Assembly (NCBI GenBank): GCA_903851035.1
Contig: CAINND010000067.1
Location: 1-36,177 of the forward strand
Reading direction: 5' to 3'
Length of the DNA: 36,177 nt
Source of the DNA: an uncultured Acidobacteriota bacterium
Lineage (GTDB): Bacteria; Acidobacteriota; Terriglobia; Terriglobales; Acidobacteriaceae
Shown here piece by piece: positions 15,213-22,918 of the stretch. Made by a program: the position numbers and the translations under genes. The stretch's first letter is position 1. Each line of letters starts with the position of its first letter. The notes beneath the pieces were generated by a model, which was not told the origin of the DNA, searched no databases, and saw nothing but the letters and a program-made list of their open reading frames with translations.

Positions 15213-16643
15213 TTAGAACTCGTTCCAGAGCTGCTGGTTGTAAACCTCGTGGTGGAACTGCACCTCGGAGCCTTTGACGATCGTGCCCAGCGCGCGCGGG
15301 CAGCGGTCGGCGGAAGCCTGCTTCAGCTCCGCGTAGCGCTCCTTCACGTCGGCGCCAAACAGCTTCGTCGTCCACTCGCTGGCACGGTACAGCTCCAGTG
15401 CCGAATAGATGTTGTCCGGCAGGTAGCGCTGTGCCTGGCGCAGGTTTTCAATCTTCGCAATCGTGCCGTCCAGGCCCGTCTTAAAGACCGTGTACAGCAC
15501 CGCGTACGGATTCGCGTCCGGACCCACCGAGCGGACTTCCACGCGTGCGCTGCGCTCGTTGCCAATCGGGATGCGGATCATCGAGCCGCGGTCAATGGCC
15601 GAGGCCTTGATCTGGTTCGGAGCCTCAAAGTGCGGGTCCAGGCGGCGATAAGCGTTCACGCTGGCATTCAGCAGCAGGCAAATGTCGTTGCCGTGCGACA
15701 GAATGCGGTCCACGAACTCCCACGCGGAGGTGCTCACCTTCTCCAGGCCCTTCGGATCCCAGAACTGGTTCTTGCCGCCCTTGCTCACCGAAACGTTGGT
15801 GTGCATGCCGCTGCCGTTCACGCCCACTACCGGCTTGGGCAGGTAGCTGGCCGTGTAGCCCATGTTGTTGGCAACCTGGCGGGTCAACAGCTTGTAAAGC
15901 TGGATCTGATCCGCCGCCGCCACCACGTCGCCGTAGCCGTAGTTGATCTCGAACTGCGAGGGCGCTACTTCCGGGTGGTCCTTCTCGTTCTGGAAGCCCA
16001 TGGCGCGCTGCACTTCGGCAGACGTGTCAATGAACTTGCGCAGCGGGTCGCCGGGCAGCGAGTGATAGTAGCCGCCGCCATCCACGTACTCGAACTTCAG
16101 CGTCTTGGCATACTGCTTCTCGGCGTCGGTACCGGCAAACAGGAAGCCTTCAATCTCATTGGCCGCGTTCAGCGTCAGGCCTTCCTTGGCGAACTTCTCC
16201 TCGGCAAAGCTCTTCAGCACGCCGCGCAGGTCGCCCTCGTAAGGCTTGCCTTCCTTGTTGATCACTTCGCCGAAGACCATCACCTTGCCGCTGCCGAAGA
16301 TGTCGGCCGGCACCCAGTAGAAGGCCGCCCAGTCCAAACGCAGGCGCAGGTCGCTCTCCTTCTGCGCCGTAAAGCCGCGGATCGAGCTGCCGTCAAAGGT
16401 CAGGTTGTCGTGGCTGCCCAGCAGGAACTTCTTGTCATAATCCAGCAGATGCAGGCGGCCTTCCAGATCGCTGAAGAGCACCGTAACGGCCTTGATGCGC
16501 TTTTCTTCCTTCAGGTACTTCAGGCGCTCTTCCTGCAATACCTCGTAGGCTACATGCTGCTTGCGCTGTTCCTTGGCTTTCAGGTTCAGTTCTTCCAGCT
16601 CGTCATAAGACAGGGTCAAAAAGTTGCGCAGTTCCGTTGACAT
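15213..16643 (-). CDS. glnA: Glutamine synthetase, type I
   Basis: The protein has 476 residues. The beta-grasp part has FDGSSIRGF, the catalytic domain has the metal-binding NEIEGFLF and EVAPSQFEINYG segments, the ATP-site region GSGMHTNVS, and EVRSVGPDANPYAVLY near the end. The enzyme makes glutamine from glutamate, ammonia and ATP in the cytoplasm. An N-terminal helical stretch of about 45 residues (ELEELNLKAKEQRKQ) precedes the fold. The NLYxLP adenylylation motif of enterobacterial GlnA is not seen, so regulation by GlnE is doubtful. The ATG at 16643 has GAGGAGA seven bases upstream. A terminator follows. No sigma-54 promoter was recognised upstream. Confidence 0.93.
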   Translation of the reverse strand: MSTELRNFLTLSYDELEELNLKAKEQRKQHVAYEVLQEERLKYLKEEKRIKAVTVLFSDLEGRLHLLDYDKKFLLGSHDNLTFDGSSIRGFTAQKESDLRLRLDWAAFYWVPADIFGSGKVMVFGEVINKEGKPYEGDLRGVLKSFAEEKFAKEGLTLNAANEIEGFLFAGTDAEKQYAKTLKFEYVDGGGYYHSLPGDPLRKFIDTSAEVQRAMGFQNEKDHPEVAPSQFEINYGYGDVVAAADQIQLYKLLTRQVANNMGYTASYLPKPVVGVNGSGMHTNVSVSKGGKNQFWDPKGLEKVSTSAWEFVDRILSHGNDICLLLNASVNAYRRLDPHFEAPNQIKASAIDRGSMIRIPIGNERSARVEVRSVGPDANPYAVLYTVFKTGLDGTIAKIENLRQAQRYLPDNIYSALELYRASEWTTKLFGADVKERYAELKQASADRCPRALGTIVKGSEVQFHHEVYNQQLWNEF

Positions 16644-17025
16644 GAATCTCCTCGATGAAGGGATGGGCGAGGCCTGAATTTCTGTGGTTCTGAAGTAAGG
16701 TTAAAGCCATGCAACAGTGGGGACAATTCAAAAGCGCGGCATTTTGATTGAAAGTTTTGATGGGCTCCATAACGGAAATGATAGGTGAGTCTCAAAATGA
16801 GATGAGCCCGTGGCCGCAAGCGTACATCGCCACATTAAAACGCAGAACTCCTCCGGGACTCTACCCCAGAGATTCGCTTGCAGGTCTATGCGGCAATAGG
16901 GGATAGCGCCTGTACTTTCTTTACTGCTTTGCAACAAATCGCAACAGTTATCGTCTAATCGGTGCGGTACAAAGGTACGGGAATACTTTTTGTTAGTGGC
17001 TCATCCTTCCCGCAGGGAGAGGTTT
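16644..17025. other. Divergent intergenic region glnA / DUF5666 gene
   Basis: This 382-base stretch has no believable gene. It contains the glnA Shine-Dalgarno at its left end, an AT-richer middle, and GGGAGAGG (17015-17022) for the gene at 17026. A weak TTGCAA (16929-16934) with TCTAAT (16954-16959) at 19-bp spacing is the best rightward promoter guess. Confidence 0.4.
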
Positions 17026-18279
17026 ATGAAGATCAATTCTGCGCGGTTTTTGCTCGCAATCATCGCAATCACCGCTCTGGGCGCAGTCTGCATGGCACAG
17101 GCCCCGGCCAACACCCCGGCCGTCAAGCAGATCGGCGCACTCAAGCAGATCAGCGGCTCGCAGCTCACGCTGGTCACGGATCAGGGTGCCAGTGTTGCGG
17201 TCAGCGTGCAGCCTGCGGCGAAAATTCTTCGCATCACTCCCGGCCAGACCGACCTGAAGTCCGCAGCGCCTTTGCAGCTCAGTGACTTGCAGACCGGGGA
17301 CCGCGTGATGGCCCGTGGCCGCCTGGCCGCCGATGGTGCAACTCTGGAAGCCACGGTGCTGACCGTGATGAAGGCCACCGACATTGCCATGATGAAACAA
17401 AAGGAGTTGCAGGACTGGCAGCGTCGCGGCGTCGGTGGCGTGGTCAAGCAAGTGGATGCCGCAACCGGGGCGATCACGCTCACTGTGGCCGGCAAGCCGG
17501 TAACAGTAACCGTCACGCCGAAAACGACTTACAAGCGCTACGCGGCAAATTCCGTGCGCTGGGAAGACGCTACGGCCAGCACTCTGGCCGACATTCATGC
17601 GGGCGATCAACTGCGCGCCAAGGGTGACAAAACTGCTGATGGCTCGGCACTTACGGCCGAGGAAGTGGTGGTGGGAACCTTCCGCAATCTCAGCGGCCGC
17701 CTTACGGCGGTTGACACCGCGCAGAACACATTGACATTGCAGGATTTAACGACGAAAAAGACGGTCACCGTCGCGGTCACCGAAGATTCTCAGATGAAGA
17801 AGCTGCCGCAGATGCTGGCCTACGGGCTGGCGGCGCGCATGAAGGGGCTGACACCGGGCGCGGGGGCCGCGCAGGGAGCCAATAACGGCCCACAGGCCGG
17901 TACAAAGCCCGGGGCAGGAGTAACCCCTCCGGCGGGTGCGGCGGGTGCCAGTGGAGCCGCTGGCGGACCTCCCATGGGGATGCCCGGCGCTGCTCCGAAT
18001 GGCGCTCCTGGATCACCCCCGAACGGCCAGGGGCGCGGCAATGGCGATCTGAATGCCATGCTGGGCCGCTTGCCCGCAGCCACGCTGGCCGAGCTGCAAA
18101 AGGGCGATGCGGTGATGATTCTATGCACCCAGGGCAGTGAGACGCTGAAGCCTGCGGTGATTACCTTGCTGGGCGGCGTGGAGCCGATCTTGACGGCCTC
18201 GCCGACGGGCACCGCTTCGCAGAGCTTCCTGACGCCGTGGTCGCTGGCCGGCGGCAACGCGCCGGGCGCGGATCAGTAG
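17026..18279 (+). CDS. Exported DUF5666-repeat protein
   Basis: The protein has 417 residues. A signal peptide (MKINSARFLLAIIAITALG, cleavage probably after CMAQA) is followed by three repeats of a small beta-rich unit of the DUF5666 kind: about 30-110, 140-210 and 215-260. Each has 'tlt....g...tV.v...T' and a GD-x-[VL] turn (QTGDRV, HAGDQL). A Gly/Pro/Ala-rich low-complexity stretch (about 275-340) separates them from a final unit containing LQKGDAVMIL. DUF5666 has no settled function. The protein is likely periplasmic. The ATG at 17026 has GGGAGAGG upstream; the ATG at 16990 lacks a site. The TonB-dependent receptor gene starts seven bases after the stop, so the two are probably one transcript. 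Confidence 0.8.
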   Translation: MKINSARFLLAIIAITALGAVCMAQAPANTPAVKQIGALKQISGSQLTLVTDQGASVAVSVQPAAKILRITPGQTDLKSAAPLQLSDLQTGDRVMARGRLAADGATLEATVLTVMKATDIAMMKQKELQDWQRRGVGGVVKQVDAATGAITLTVAGKPVTVTVTPKTTYKRYAANSVRWEDATASTLADIHAGDQLRAKGDKTADGSALTAEEVVVGTFRNLSGRLTAVDTAQNTLTLQDLTTKKTVTVAVTEDSQMKKLPQMLAYGLAARMKGLTPGAGAAQGANNGPQAGTKPGAGVTPPAGAAGASGAAGGPPMGMPGAAPNGAPGSPPNGQGRGNGDLNAMLGRLPAATLAELQKGDAVMILCTQGSETLKPAVITLLGGVEPILTASPTGTASQSFLTPWSLAGGNAPGADQ

Positions 18280-18285
18280 GCGGCA

Positions 18286-21225
18286 ATGACAGCAATGAAG
18301 CAGAACAGAAAATGGGTAGGGAGCCTTAATTTAGTGACTTACAAAAAAAGTCTCATCTTTTGCATGATGTTGTTGCTGGCCATGACGCCGCTTTTTGCGC
18401 AGGCCGTTAAGACGGGCGTTCTGCGCGGCCAGGCCACGGATCCTTCCGGCGCCGTTGTGGTTGGAGCCACCATCAAGGTGAAGGCCGCCGATGGCAGCCA
18501 GCAGCAGACGACGAGCGACAAGCAGGGCAACTACATCTTCAAAAGCCTGCCGGCGGGCAATGCCAACCTCACTGCCACGGCCGCGGGCTTCAGCCAGTTG
18601 ACCATGCAGGCTGTGATTGTGCCTGTGGGCGGCAGCCAGCAACTGGACCTGAGCTTTAACGTGGCCACCAAGAGCGAGCAGGTAACGGTGGAGGCGGAGA
18701 ACGCGCGGGTGGACGTGAACCCGGAAAACAACGCCAGCGCCACCGTCCTGAAGGACAAAGACCTGGAAGCCCTGAGCGACGATCCCGACGAGCTGGAGCA
18801 GGATCTGCTGGCCCTGGCTGGTCCGGCTGCGGGGCCGAATGGCGGTCAGATTTACATTGACGGCTTCAGCGGCGGCACCTTGCCGCCCAAGAGCTCGATC
18901 CGCGAAGTGCGCATCAACCAGAATCCGCTATCGGCGCAGTACGACCGTCCGGGTTTTGGCCGGGTGGAGGTTTTCACCAAGCCGGGCACCGACACCTGGC
19001 ACGGGCAGGTCATGTTCAACGAGAGCGACAAGGCGTTGAACACGCGCAACCCGTACCTGACGGACACGGAGATTCCCAGCTACCACACGGAGCGTTACAG
19101 CGGAAACATCAGCGGCGCGCTGACCAAGAAGAGCTCAATCTTTTTGAACTTTGAGCGGCGCGACATCAACGAGCTATCGGCGATCAACGCCATCATCTCG
19201 GAGACCGAGACTCAGCCGTATTCGCTGGCCGTGCTGTCGCCGGAAAACCGCACCAACTTCAGTCCGCGGCTGGACTGGCAGCTTGGCAACAACAACACGC
19301 TGACCGCGCGTTACCAGTACATGGACAACAACGAGTACAACCAGGGCATTGGCGGCTTTACGCTGGCACAGCGCGCCTATGGGTTACACGAGCATCAGCA
19401 GACTTTGCAGGTGAGCGACACGCATTTGTTCGGCACGCACCTGGTGAACGAGACGCGCTTTCAGTACATGCATGACGTGAACACGCAACTGCCTGTCACG
19501 CCGGGCTACGCCACCATCAACGTGGCCAGCGAGTTCAACAACGGCAGCTACAACGGCGGAATTTACAGCGACACCAGCAACTATTACGAGCTGCAGAATT
19601 ACACCAGTTGGAGCCATGGCAAGCACTTTGTGAAGTTCGGCGGCCGCATGCGCGTGACCGAGGACAACAACATGTCCTACGCGAACTTTAACGGCACCAT
19701 CACTTATGCGGAAAACGGCGCGCTGAATCCGTTGCAGGCCTGGCTGGCGGGCACGCCGGCGCAGGCTTCACTGGTGAGCGGCTCGCCGCTGGCCAGCGTG
19801 AGTTACGCCGATGTGGGCCTGTACGCCGAGGATGACTGGAAGCTGCGTCCGAACCTTACGCTGAGCTACGGCCTGCGCTTTGAGTCGCAGTCCACCATTC
19901 ACGACAAGAGTGATTGGGCGCCGCGCATCGGCCTTAGCTGGGGACTGGGCAGCAGCAAGAGCGCGCCCAAGACGGTGGTGCGGCTTGGCTACGGACTCTT
20001 CTACGACCGGCTGGGCTCGACCTCCATACTCAACGCGAACCGGCTGAACGGCGTCACCGAGCAGGAGACGATCTACACGGGCGGAGTTTGTCCTGCGGGC
20101 AGCTATGACGTGAACGGACTGCCGGTGGCTTACAGCCTGAGCCAGTGCACGCTGCCCACGGGCAGCACGGCCACGCCGACCATCTACCAGATTAGCCCGA
20201 ACCTGCACGCGCCTTACATGATGCAGTTTGCCACCAGCCTGGAGCAGCAGTTGGGCAAGATTGGCACCGTCAGCGTGACGTATCTGAATTCGCTCGGACG
20301 CCACCAGTTCGACACCATCAACGCCAACGCGCCCACGACGCCGGGCGATTTGACTACGCGTCCCTATGGCAACCAGAACATCTACCGCTACTACAGCGAG
20401 GGCGAGTACCGCCAGAACCAGATCATCACCAACGTGCAGTTGAGGGTCTCGCAGAAGTTTTCGCTGATGGGCTTTTACGCGCTGGGCTGGGCAAACAGCA
20501 ACGTGGGCAGCCTGGGCAGCAATCCCACGAACGCCACGCTGGCCAACGACTATCACCTTGGCGACGACTGGGGACGCTCCGGGTACGACATCCGCAGCCG
20601 TGTGTTTTTGAGCGGCACGGCGAACCTGGCGCACTACATCCGCATCAGTCCCTTCGTCATCATGAACAGCGGCGCGCCATTCAACATCACCACCGGTACG
20701 GACCTGAACGGCGACTCGTTCTACAACGACCGCCCGGCGTTCTGCTCCGCCACATCGACGCAGATTAAGCATACGGCTTATGGCTGCTTCGACCTGGCGC
20801 CGAGCGCGGGTGAAAAGCGCATCCCCATCAACTATGGGCGCGGGCCGGCCAACGTACAGGTGAACCTGCGCATCAGCAAGACGTGGGGATTCGGCAAGGA
20901 CTTGAAGAAAGACAACTCCGGAAGCAACCAGGGCGGCCCGGGAGGGCCTCCGGGTGGCGGCCCCGGACGCGGCGGGCCGGGTGGGCCTCCGGGCGGCGGA
21001 CCGCGCGGCATGGGCAACGTCTTTGGCTCATCCAGCACATCGCGCAAGTACAACCTTACGGTGGCGGCCATGGCACGCAACATCTTCAACACTTGGAACC
21101 CGGGTTCGCCGGTGGGCAACCTGAGCTCGACGGACTTCGGCAAGTCGAACGGACTGGCCGGCGGACCGTTCAGCTCCGGCACGGCGAACCGCCGCGTGGA
21201 CCTGTCCGCAACGTTCACGTTCTAA
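18286..21225 (+). CDS. Oar-like TonB-dependent receptor with carboxypeptidase-regulatory-like domain
   Basis: The protein has 979 residues. After a signal peptide (hydrophobic SLIFCMMLLLAMTPLFAQA, about 21-38) comes a carboxypeptidase-regulatory-like domain (about 42-130: GVLRGQATDPSGAVVVGA, GNYIFKSLPAG). A plug-like region with SIREVRINQNPLSAQY and GFGRVEVFTKPGTD follows, then a long beta-barrel ending in the terminal Phe expected for BAM-dependent insertion. This is the Oar-like type abundant in acidobacteria, thought to take up oligosaccharides or other large substrates across the outer membrane. Residues 883-908 are a Gly/Pro-rich insertion made of two 13-residue repeats. The ATG at 18286 or 18295 may be used. 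It follows the DUF5666 gene and is followed by a terminator. Confidence 0.9.
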   Translation: MTAMKQNRKWVGSLNLVTYKKSLIFCMMLLLAMTPLFAQAVKTGVLRGQATDPSGAVVVGATIKVKAADGSQQQTTSDKQGNYIFKSLPAGNANLTATAAGFSQLTMQAVIVPVGGSQQLDLSFNVATKSEQVTVEAENARVDVNPENNASATVLKDKDLEALSDDPDELEQDLLALAGPAAGPNGGQIYIDGFSGGTLPPKSSIREVRINQNPLSAQYDRPGFGRVEVFTKPGTDTWHGQVMFNESDKALNTRNPYLTDTEIPSYHTERYSGNISGALTKKSSIFLNFERRDINELSAINAIISETETQPYSLAVLSPENRTNFSPRLDWQLGNNNTLTARYQYMDNNEYNQGIGGFTLAQRAYGLHEHQQTLQVSDTHLFGTHLVNETRFQYMHDVNTQLPVTPGYATINVASEFNNGSYNGGIYSDTSNYYELQNYTSWSHGKHFVKFGGRMRVTEDNNMSYANFNGTITYAENGALNPLQAWLAGTPAQASLVSGSPLASVSYADVGLYAEDDWKLRPNLTLSYGLRFESQSTIHDKSDWAPRIGLSWGLGSSKSAPKTVVRLGYGLFYDRLGSTSILNANRLNGVTEQETIYTGGVCPAGSYDVNGLPVAYSLSQCTLPTGSTATPTIYQISPNLHAPYMMQFATSLEQQLGKIGTVSVTYLNSLGRHQFDTINANAPTTPGDLTTRPYGNQNIYRYYSEGEYRQNQIITNVQLRVSQKFSLMGFYALGWANSNVGSLGSNPTNATLANDYHLGDDWGRSGYDIRSRVFLSGTANLAHYIRISPFVIMNSGAPFNITTGTDLNGDSFYNDRPAFCSATSTQIKHTAYGCFDLAPSAGEKRIPINYGRGPANVQVNLRISKTWGFGKDLKKDNSGSNQGGPGGPPGGGPGRGGPGGPPGGGPRGMGNVFGSSSTSRKYNLTVAAMARNIFNTWNPGSPVGNLSSTDFGKSNGLAGGPFSSGTANRRVDLSATFTF

Positions 21226-21243
21226 CCAACCCCTCCCCGGGTA

Positions 21244-21283
21244 GCAGTAGGAAAGGGCGGCCTCGGCCGTCCTTTTCTGCTGC
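21244..21283 (+). terminator. Terminator after the TonB-dependent receptor gene
   Basis: A long imperfect hairpin has core AAAGGGCGGCC (21252-21262) and GGCCGTCCTTTT (21265-21276), with outer GCAG pairing. The T-run lies inside the descending arm. Confidence 0.65.
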
Positions 21284-21313
21284 GCGGTGGTTTATGCTGG
21301 TGCGCATGGGAAT

Positions 21314-21368
21314 AGGCCAATGAGATGGGCCAATGAAACTGGGTCAATGAGACTGGGTCAATGAGAGA
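21314..21368 (+). repeat. 14-bp tandem repeats over a start codon
   Basis: Four units are seen: AGGCCAATGAGAT (21314-21326, 13 bp), GGGCCAATGAAACT (21327-21340), GGGTCAATGAGACT (21341-21354) and GGGTCAATGAGAGA (21355-21368). Every unit carries CAATGA. The last one holds the start codon of the next gene at 21361. Confidence 0.85.
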
Positions 21369-21663
21369 CGAAGCGAAGAAGTTTTGGTTGCGGGGCGTGG
21401 CCATTGTGCTGGGCGCGGCGCTGCTGCTTTACGTTATGGACAGCGCGGCCTTCCAACTGCGCCGCGCGCGCGGCGGCGGCTTGCAAGCGGTGGCGGTGGA
21501 TGAGTTCCTGAGTACACCACTGAAGGGCAGCGCGACGGAGTACGACTATCTGGGAGCAACCACGCGCAACTGTGCACAGGCGCTGTTTCCGCAGTATGCG
21601 AATGGCACGTGGAACCCTCCGTGCTGGTACCTGACCAAGCACACGGATCAGTGGAAGAAGTAG
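21361..21663 (+). CDS. Small single-pass membrane protein, unknown
   Basis: The protein has 100 residues. One N-terminal membrane helix (about 10-26, LRGVAIVLGAALLLYV) is followed by an Arg-rich stretch and a polar domain of about 65 residues with two cysteines (RNCAQAL, PPCWYL) that could form a disulfide outside the cytoplasm. I do not recognise the family. The C-terminal half (DEFLSTPLKGSATEYDYLG, WNPPCWYL) looks like a conserved small domain rather than random sequence. No Shine-Dalgarno precedes the ATG; instead it lies in the last of four 14-bp repeats. The terminator of the upstream receptor gene separates it from that operon. Confidence 0.65.
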   Translation: MRDEAKKFWLRGVAIVLGAALLLYVMDSAAFQLRRARGGGLQAVAVDEFLSTPLKGSATEYDYLGATTRNCAQALFPQYANGTWNPPCWYLTKHTDQWKK

Positions 21664-21666
21664 GGG

Positions 21667-21731
21667 GCAGGTTTCGGAGGAAACAGGAGCAAGGTGTCGG
21701 AGGTTTCGAAGGTTTCAAAGTTTCAGAGGTT
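21667..21731 (+). repeat. GGTTTC-type simple repeat, left arm of island
   Basis: Low-complexity sequence begins three bases after the stop with GGCAGGTTTC (21667-21676) and continues as GGTTTCGAAGGTTTCAAAG (21702-21720). The same family appears inverted at 22869-22918 beyond the island. Confidence 0.7.
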
Positions 21732-21764
21732 GAGAGCAAAGGCAAAAGCAAGAGCAATTGCCCT

Positions 21765-22517
21765 CTAGCAACAAAGGTTAGGATGGGGCGCCCGGCTGTT
21801 GAACCTCACATACTCATATAGTCATATCCAATCCGCATGACAATTAAATGAGGGTCACATACATTGAGAGGAATGCCATTCTTTGTAAATTTGATTTCCA
21901 AAGTATATGTTTTCTTCGATTGCCCCTTAAAATAAGCTACATACTTAAGTATGTAATCATTGAGAAAGATAGATGTACTTTTAGTTAGCAGCTTATCTCC
22001 ATGTGCGACTATCTCATCATCTTCTCCTCGAACAGCCCATTCTGCCTGCAGGAGAGGTTCTCCTGCACAGCGGTAAGTATGGTCACGAGGATAGTCAATG
22101 GCAATGCCAAGTTTGCAACACAATTCGTCGAACGATATCCGCTTGGCCACTTGAACAATTACAGCATACTCACCTTTTTTCTTGAGCTGGAAGGTGGCCG
22201 TATAAGTGCTACCGGCTGCAAGAGATATAGGAATATCCATCTCCGGTTTGCGCCATGTATGGAATTCACGCTGCGTTCTTCCAGATAATGGTGTAAGCAT
22301 CATCGCGATGATTACAAGCAAACGGACAACCATGTGACAATGATGGCTAATGACTGCCGCAGTAGTTATTTGTTCTTTGGTTTCTCTCATATGCGACCCC
22401 TGAATCGTGTAATTGTATTCCAATTACCCAGGCAGGTGGCCCAGAGTCGGGTGACCTAGGCAAATCTTCCCAGCAGTAACAACCCTGAGGGTGCCCCATT
22501 CTAGCCGTTGTTGCTAG
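21765..22517. mobile_element. Putative 753-bp inverted-repeat cassette with one cargo gene
   Basis: A 29-base sequence at 21765-21793 (beginning CTAGCAACAAAGG, ending GGGGCGCCC) is repeated in inverted orientation at 22489-22517 with 25 of 29 positions identical. Between the two copies lies one gene (21806-22390, minus strand) that is clearly more AT-rich than the rest of the window. No transposase is present and no convincing target duplication was found, so if mobile it would be non-autonomous. The same GAATGGGGCACCC core occurs again at 22837-22849, so the arms could instead be copies of a common dispersed repeat. Confidence 0.45.
21806..22390 (-). CDS. Exported protein of unknown function, AT-rich, probably acquired
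   Basis: The protein has 194 residues from the ATG at 22390, which has AGGGG six bases upstream; a TTG at 22423 would add 11 residues. A hydrophobic segment (about 20-38, MVVRLLVIIAMMLTPLSG) looks like a signal peptide or anchor. The rest reads as alternating beta-strands (STYTATFQLKKKGEYAVIVQ, KKTYTLEIKFTKNG, NVCDPHLIVMRIGYD), consistent with a beta-sandwich, and holds four cysteines. No family is recognised. A TACAAT (22412-22417, minus strand) could be its -10. Base composition differs strongly from the neighbours and the gene sits between inverted repeats, which suggests transfer. Confidence 0.6.
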   Translation of the reverse strand: MRETKEQITTAAVISHHCHMVVRLLVIIAMMLTPLSGRTQREFHTWRKPEMDIPISLAAGSTYTATFQLKKKGEYAVIVQVAKRISFDELCCKLGIAIDYPRDHTYRCAGEPLLQAEWAVRGEDDEIVAHGDKLLTKSTSIFLNDYILKYVAYFKGQSKKTYTLEIKFTKNGIPLNVCDPHLIVMRIGYDYMSM

Positions 22518-22556
22518 GGTGTGGTAGTTGGTCTTGATCCTGTTCTTGTTTTTAAG

Positions 22557-22714
22557 TGTCATCCTGAGCGAAGCGGGCGCGTCAGCGCCTGCGCAGTCGA
22601 AGGACCCCTATCCATTCTGTTTCGCAGCATCCACGCAAGTTCACCTACACGGGCACGGGGCTCACTCTCATAGTAGGGTTCCTTCGACTCCGCTGCGCTC
22701 CGCTCAGGATGACA
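22557..22714. repeat. Palindromic CATCCTGAGCG element, REPIN-like
   Basis: A 158-bp element has perfect 14-bp inverted ends (TGTCATCCTGAGCG 22557-22570 / CGCTCAGGATGACA 22701-22714) and an internal perfect pair GTCGAAGGA (22596-22604) / TCCTTCGAC (22680-22688). Such paired motifs are common as dispersed intergenic repeats in acidobacteria and several other phyla. Confidence 0.75.
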
Positions 22715-22811
22715 GCGTGAATCAAAATCAAAATCAAAAGCCCCACCCTCCGCCAACAGAAGGCGGAAGGGTAGGGCACCCTCAGGGTGATGATTGAATG
22801 CAGAATAACTA

Positions 22812-22844
22812 CCCCACTCAAGCCAAAAGATGGCTTGAATGGGG
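22812..22844. repeat. Hairpin repeat CCCCACTCAAGCCA
   Basis: A 14-bp stem with one mismatch (CCCCACTCAAGCCA 22812-22825 / TGGCTTGAATGGGG 22831-22844) and a 5-base loop is followed by CACCC. It has no T-run and is more likely a dispersed repeat than a terminator. Confidence 0.6.
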
Positions 22845-22868
22845 CACCCGTCGTCAAACGGGATACGC

Positions 22869-22918
22869 AACCTCCGAAACTTTCGAAACCTTGAAACCTT
22901 GAAACTTTGAAACCTGCC
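22869..22918 (-). repeat. GGTTTC-type simple repeat, right arm of island
   Basis: Read on the minus strand, GGCAGGTTTC follows the stop of the outer-membrane factor gene directly. It continues as GTTTCAAGGTTTCAAGG and ends in TTCGGAGG, mirroring the left arm at 21667-21731. Confidence 0.7.

Larger units (their letters stand above)
22391..22917. other. Gene-free repeat-rich intergenic region
   Basis: No believable gene is seen in 527 bases. It holds, from left to right, the promoter of the minus-strand gene, CCCTGAGGGTGCCC (22483-22496), a 158-bp palindromic element (22557-22714), the inverted GGGCACCCTCAGGG (22774-22787), a 14-bp hairpin (22812-22844) and the GAAACC repeat (22869-22918). Confidence 0.7.

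Noticed and set aside
14892-16640. Open frame of 582 codons opposite glnA
   Set aside because: It is antisense to glnA, has no domain or ribosome-binding site, and reads through the glnA terminator hairpin.
16644-16760. Sigma-54 promoter for glnA
   Set aside because: A TTGCAT resembling a -12 element is present on the minus strand, but no GG lies at the required distance upstream.
22812-22844. Terminator for the outer-membrane factor gene
   Set aside because: The hairpin lacks a T tract on the minus strand, and its sequence is that of a dispersed repeat.
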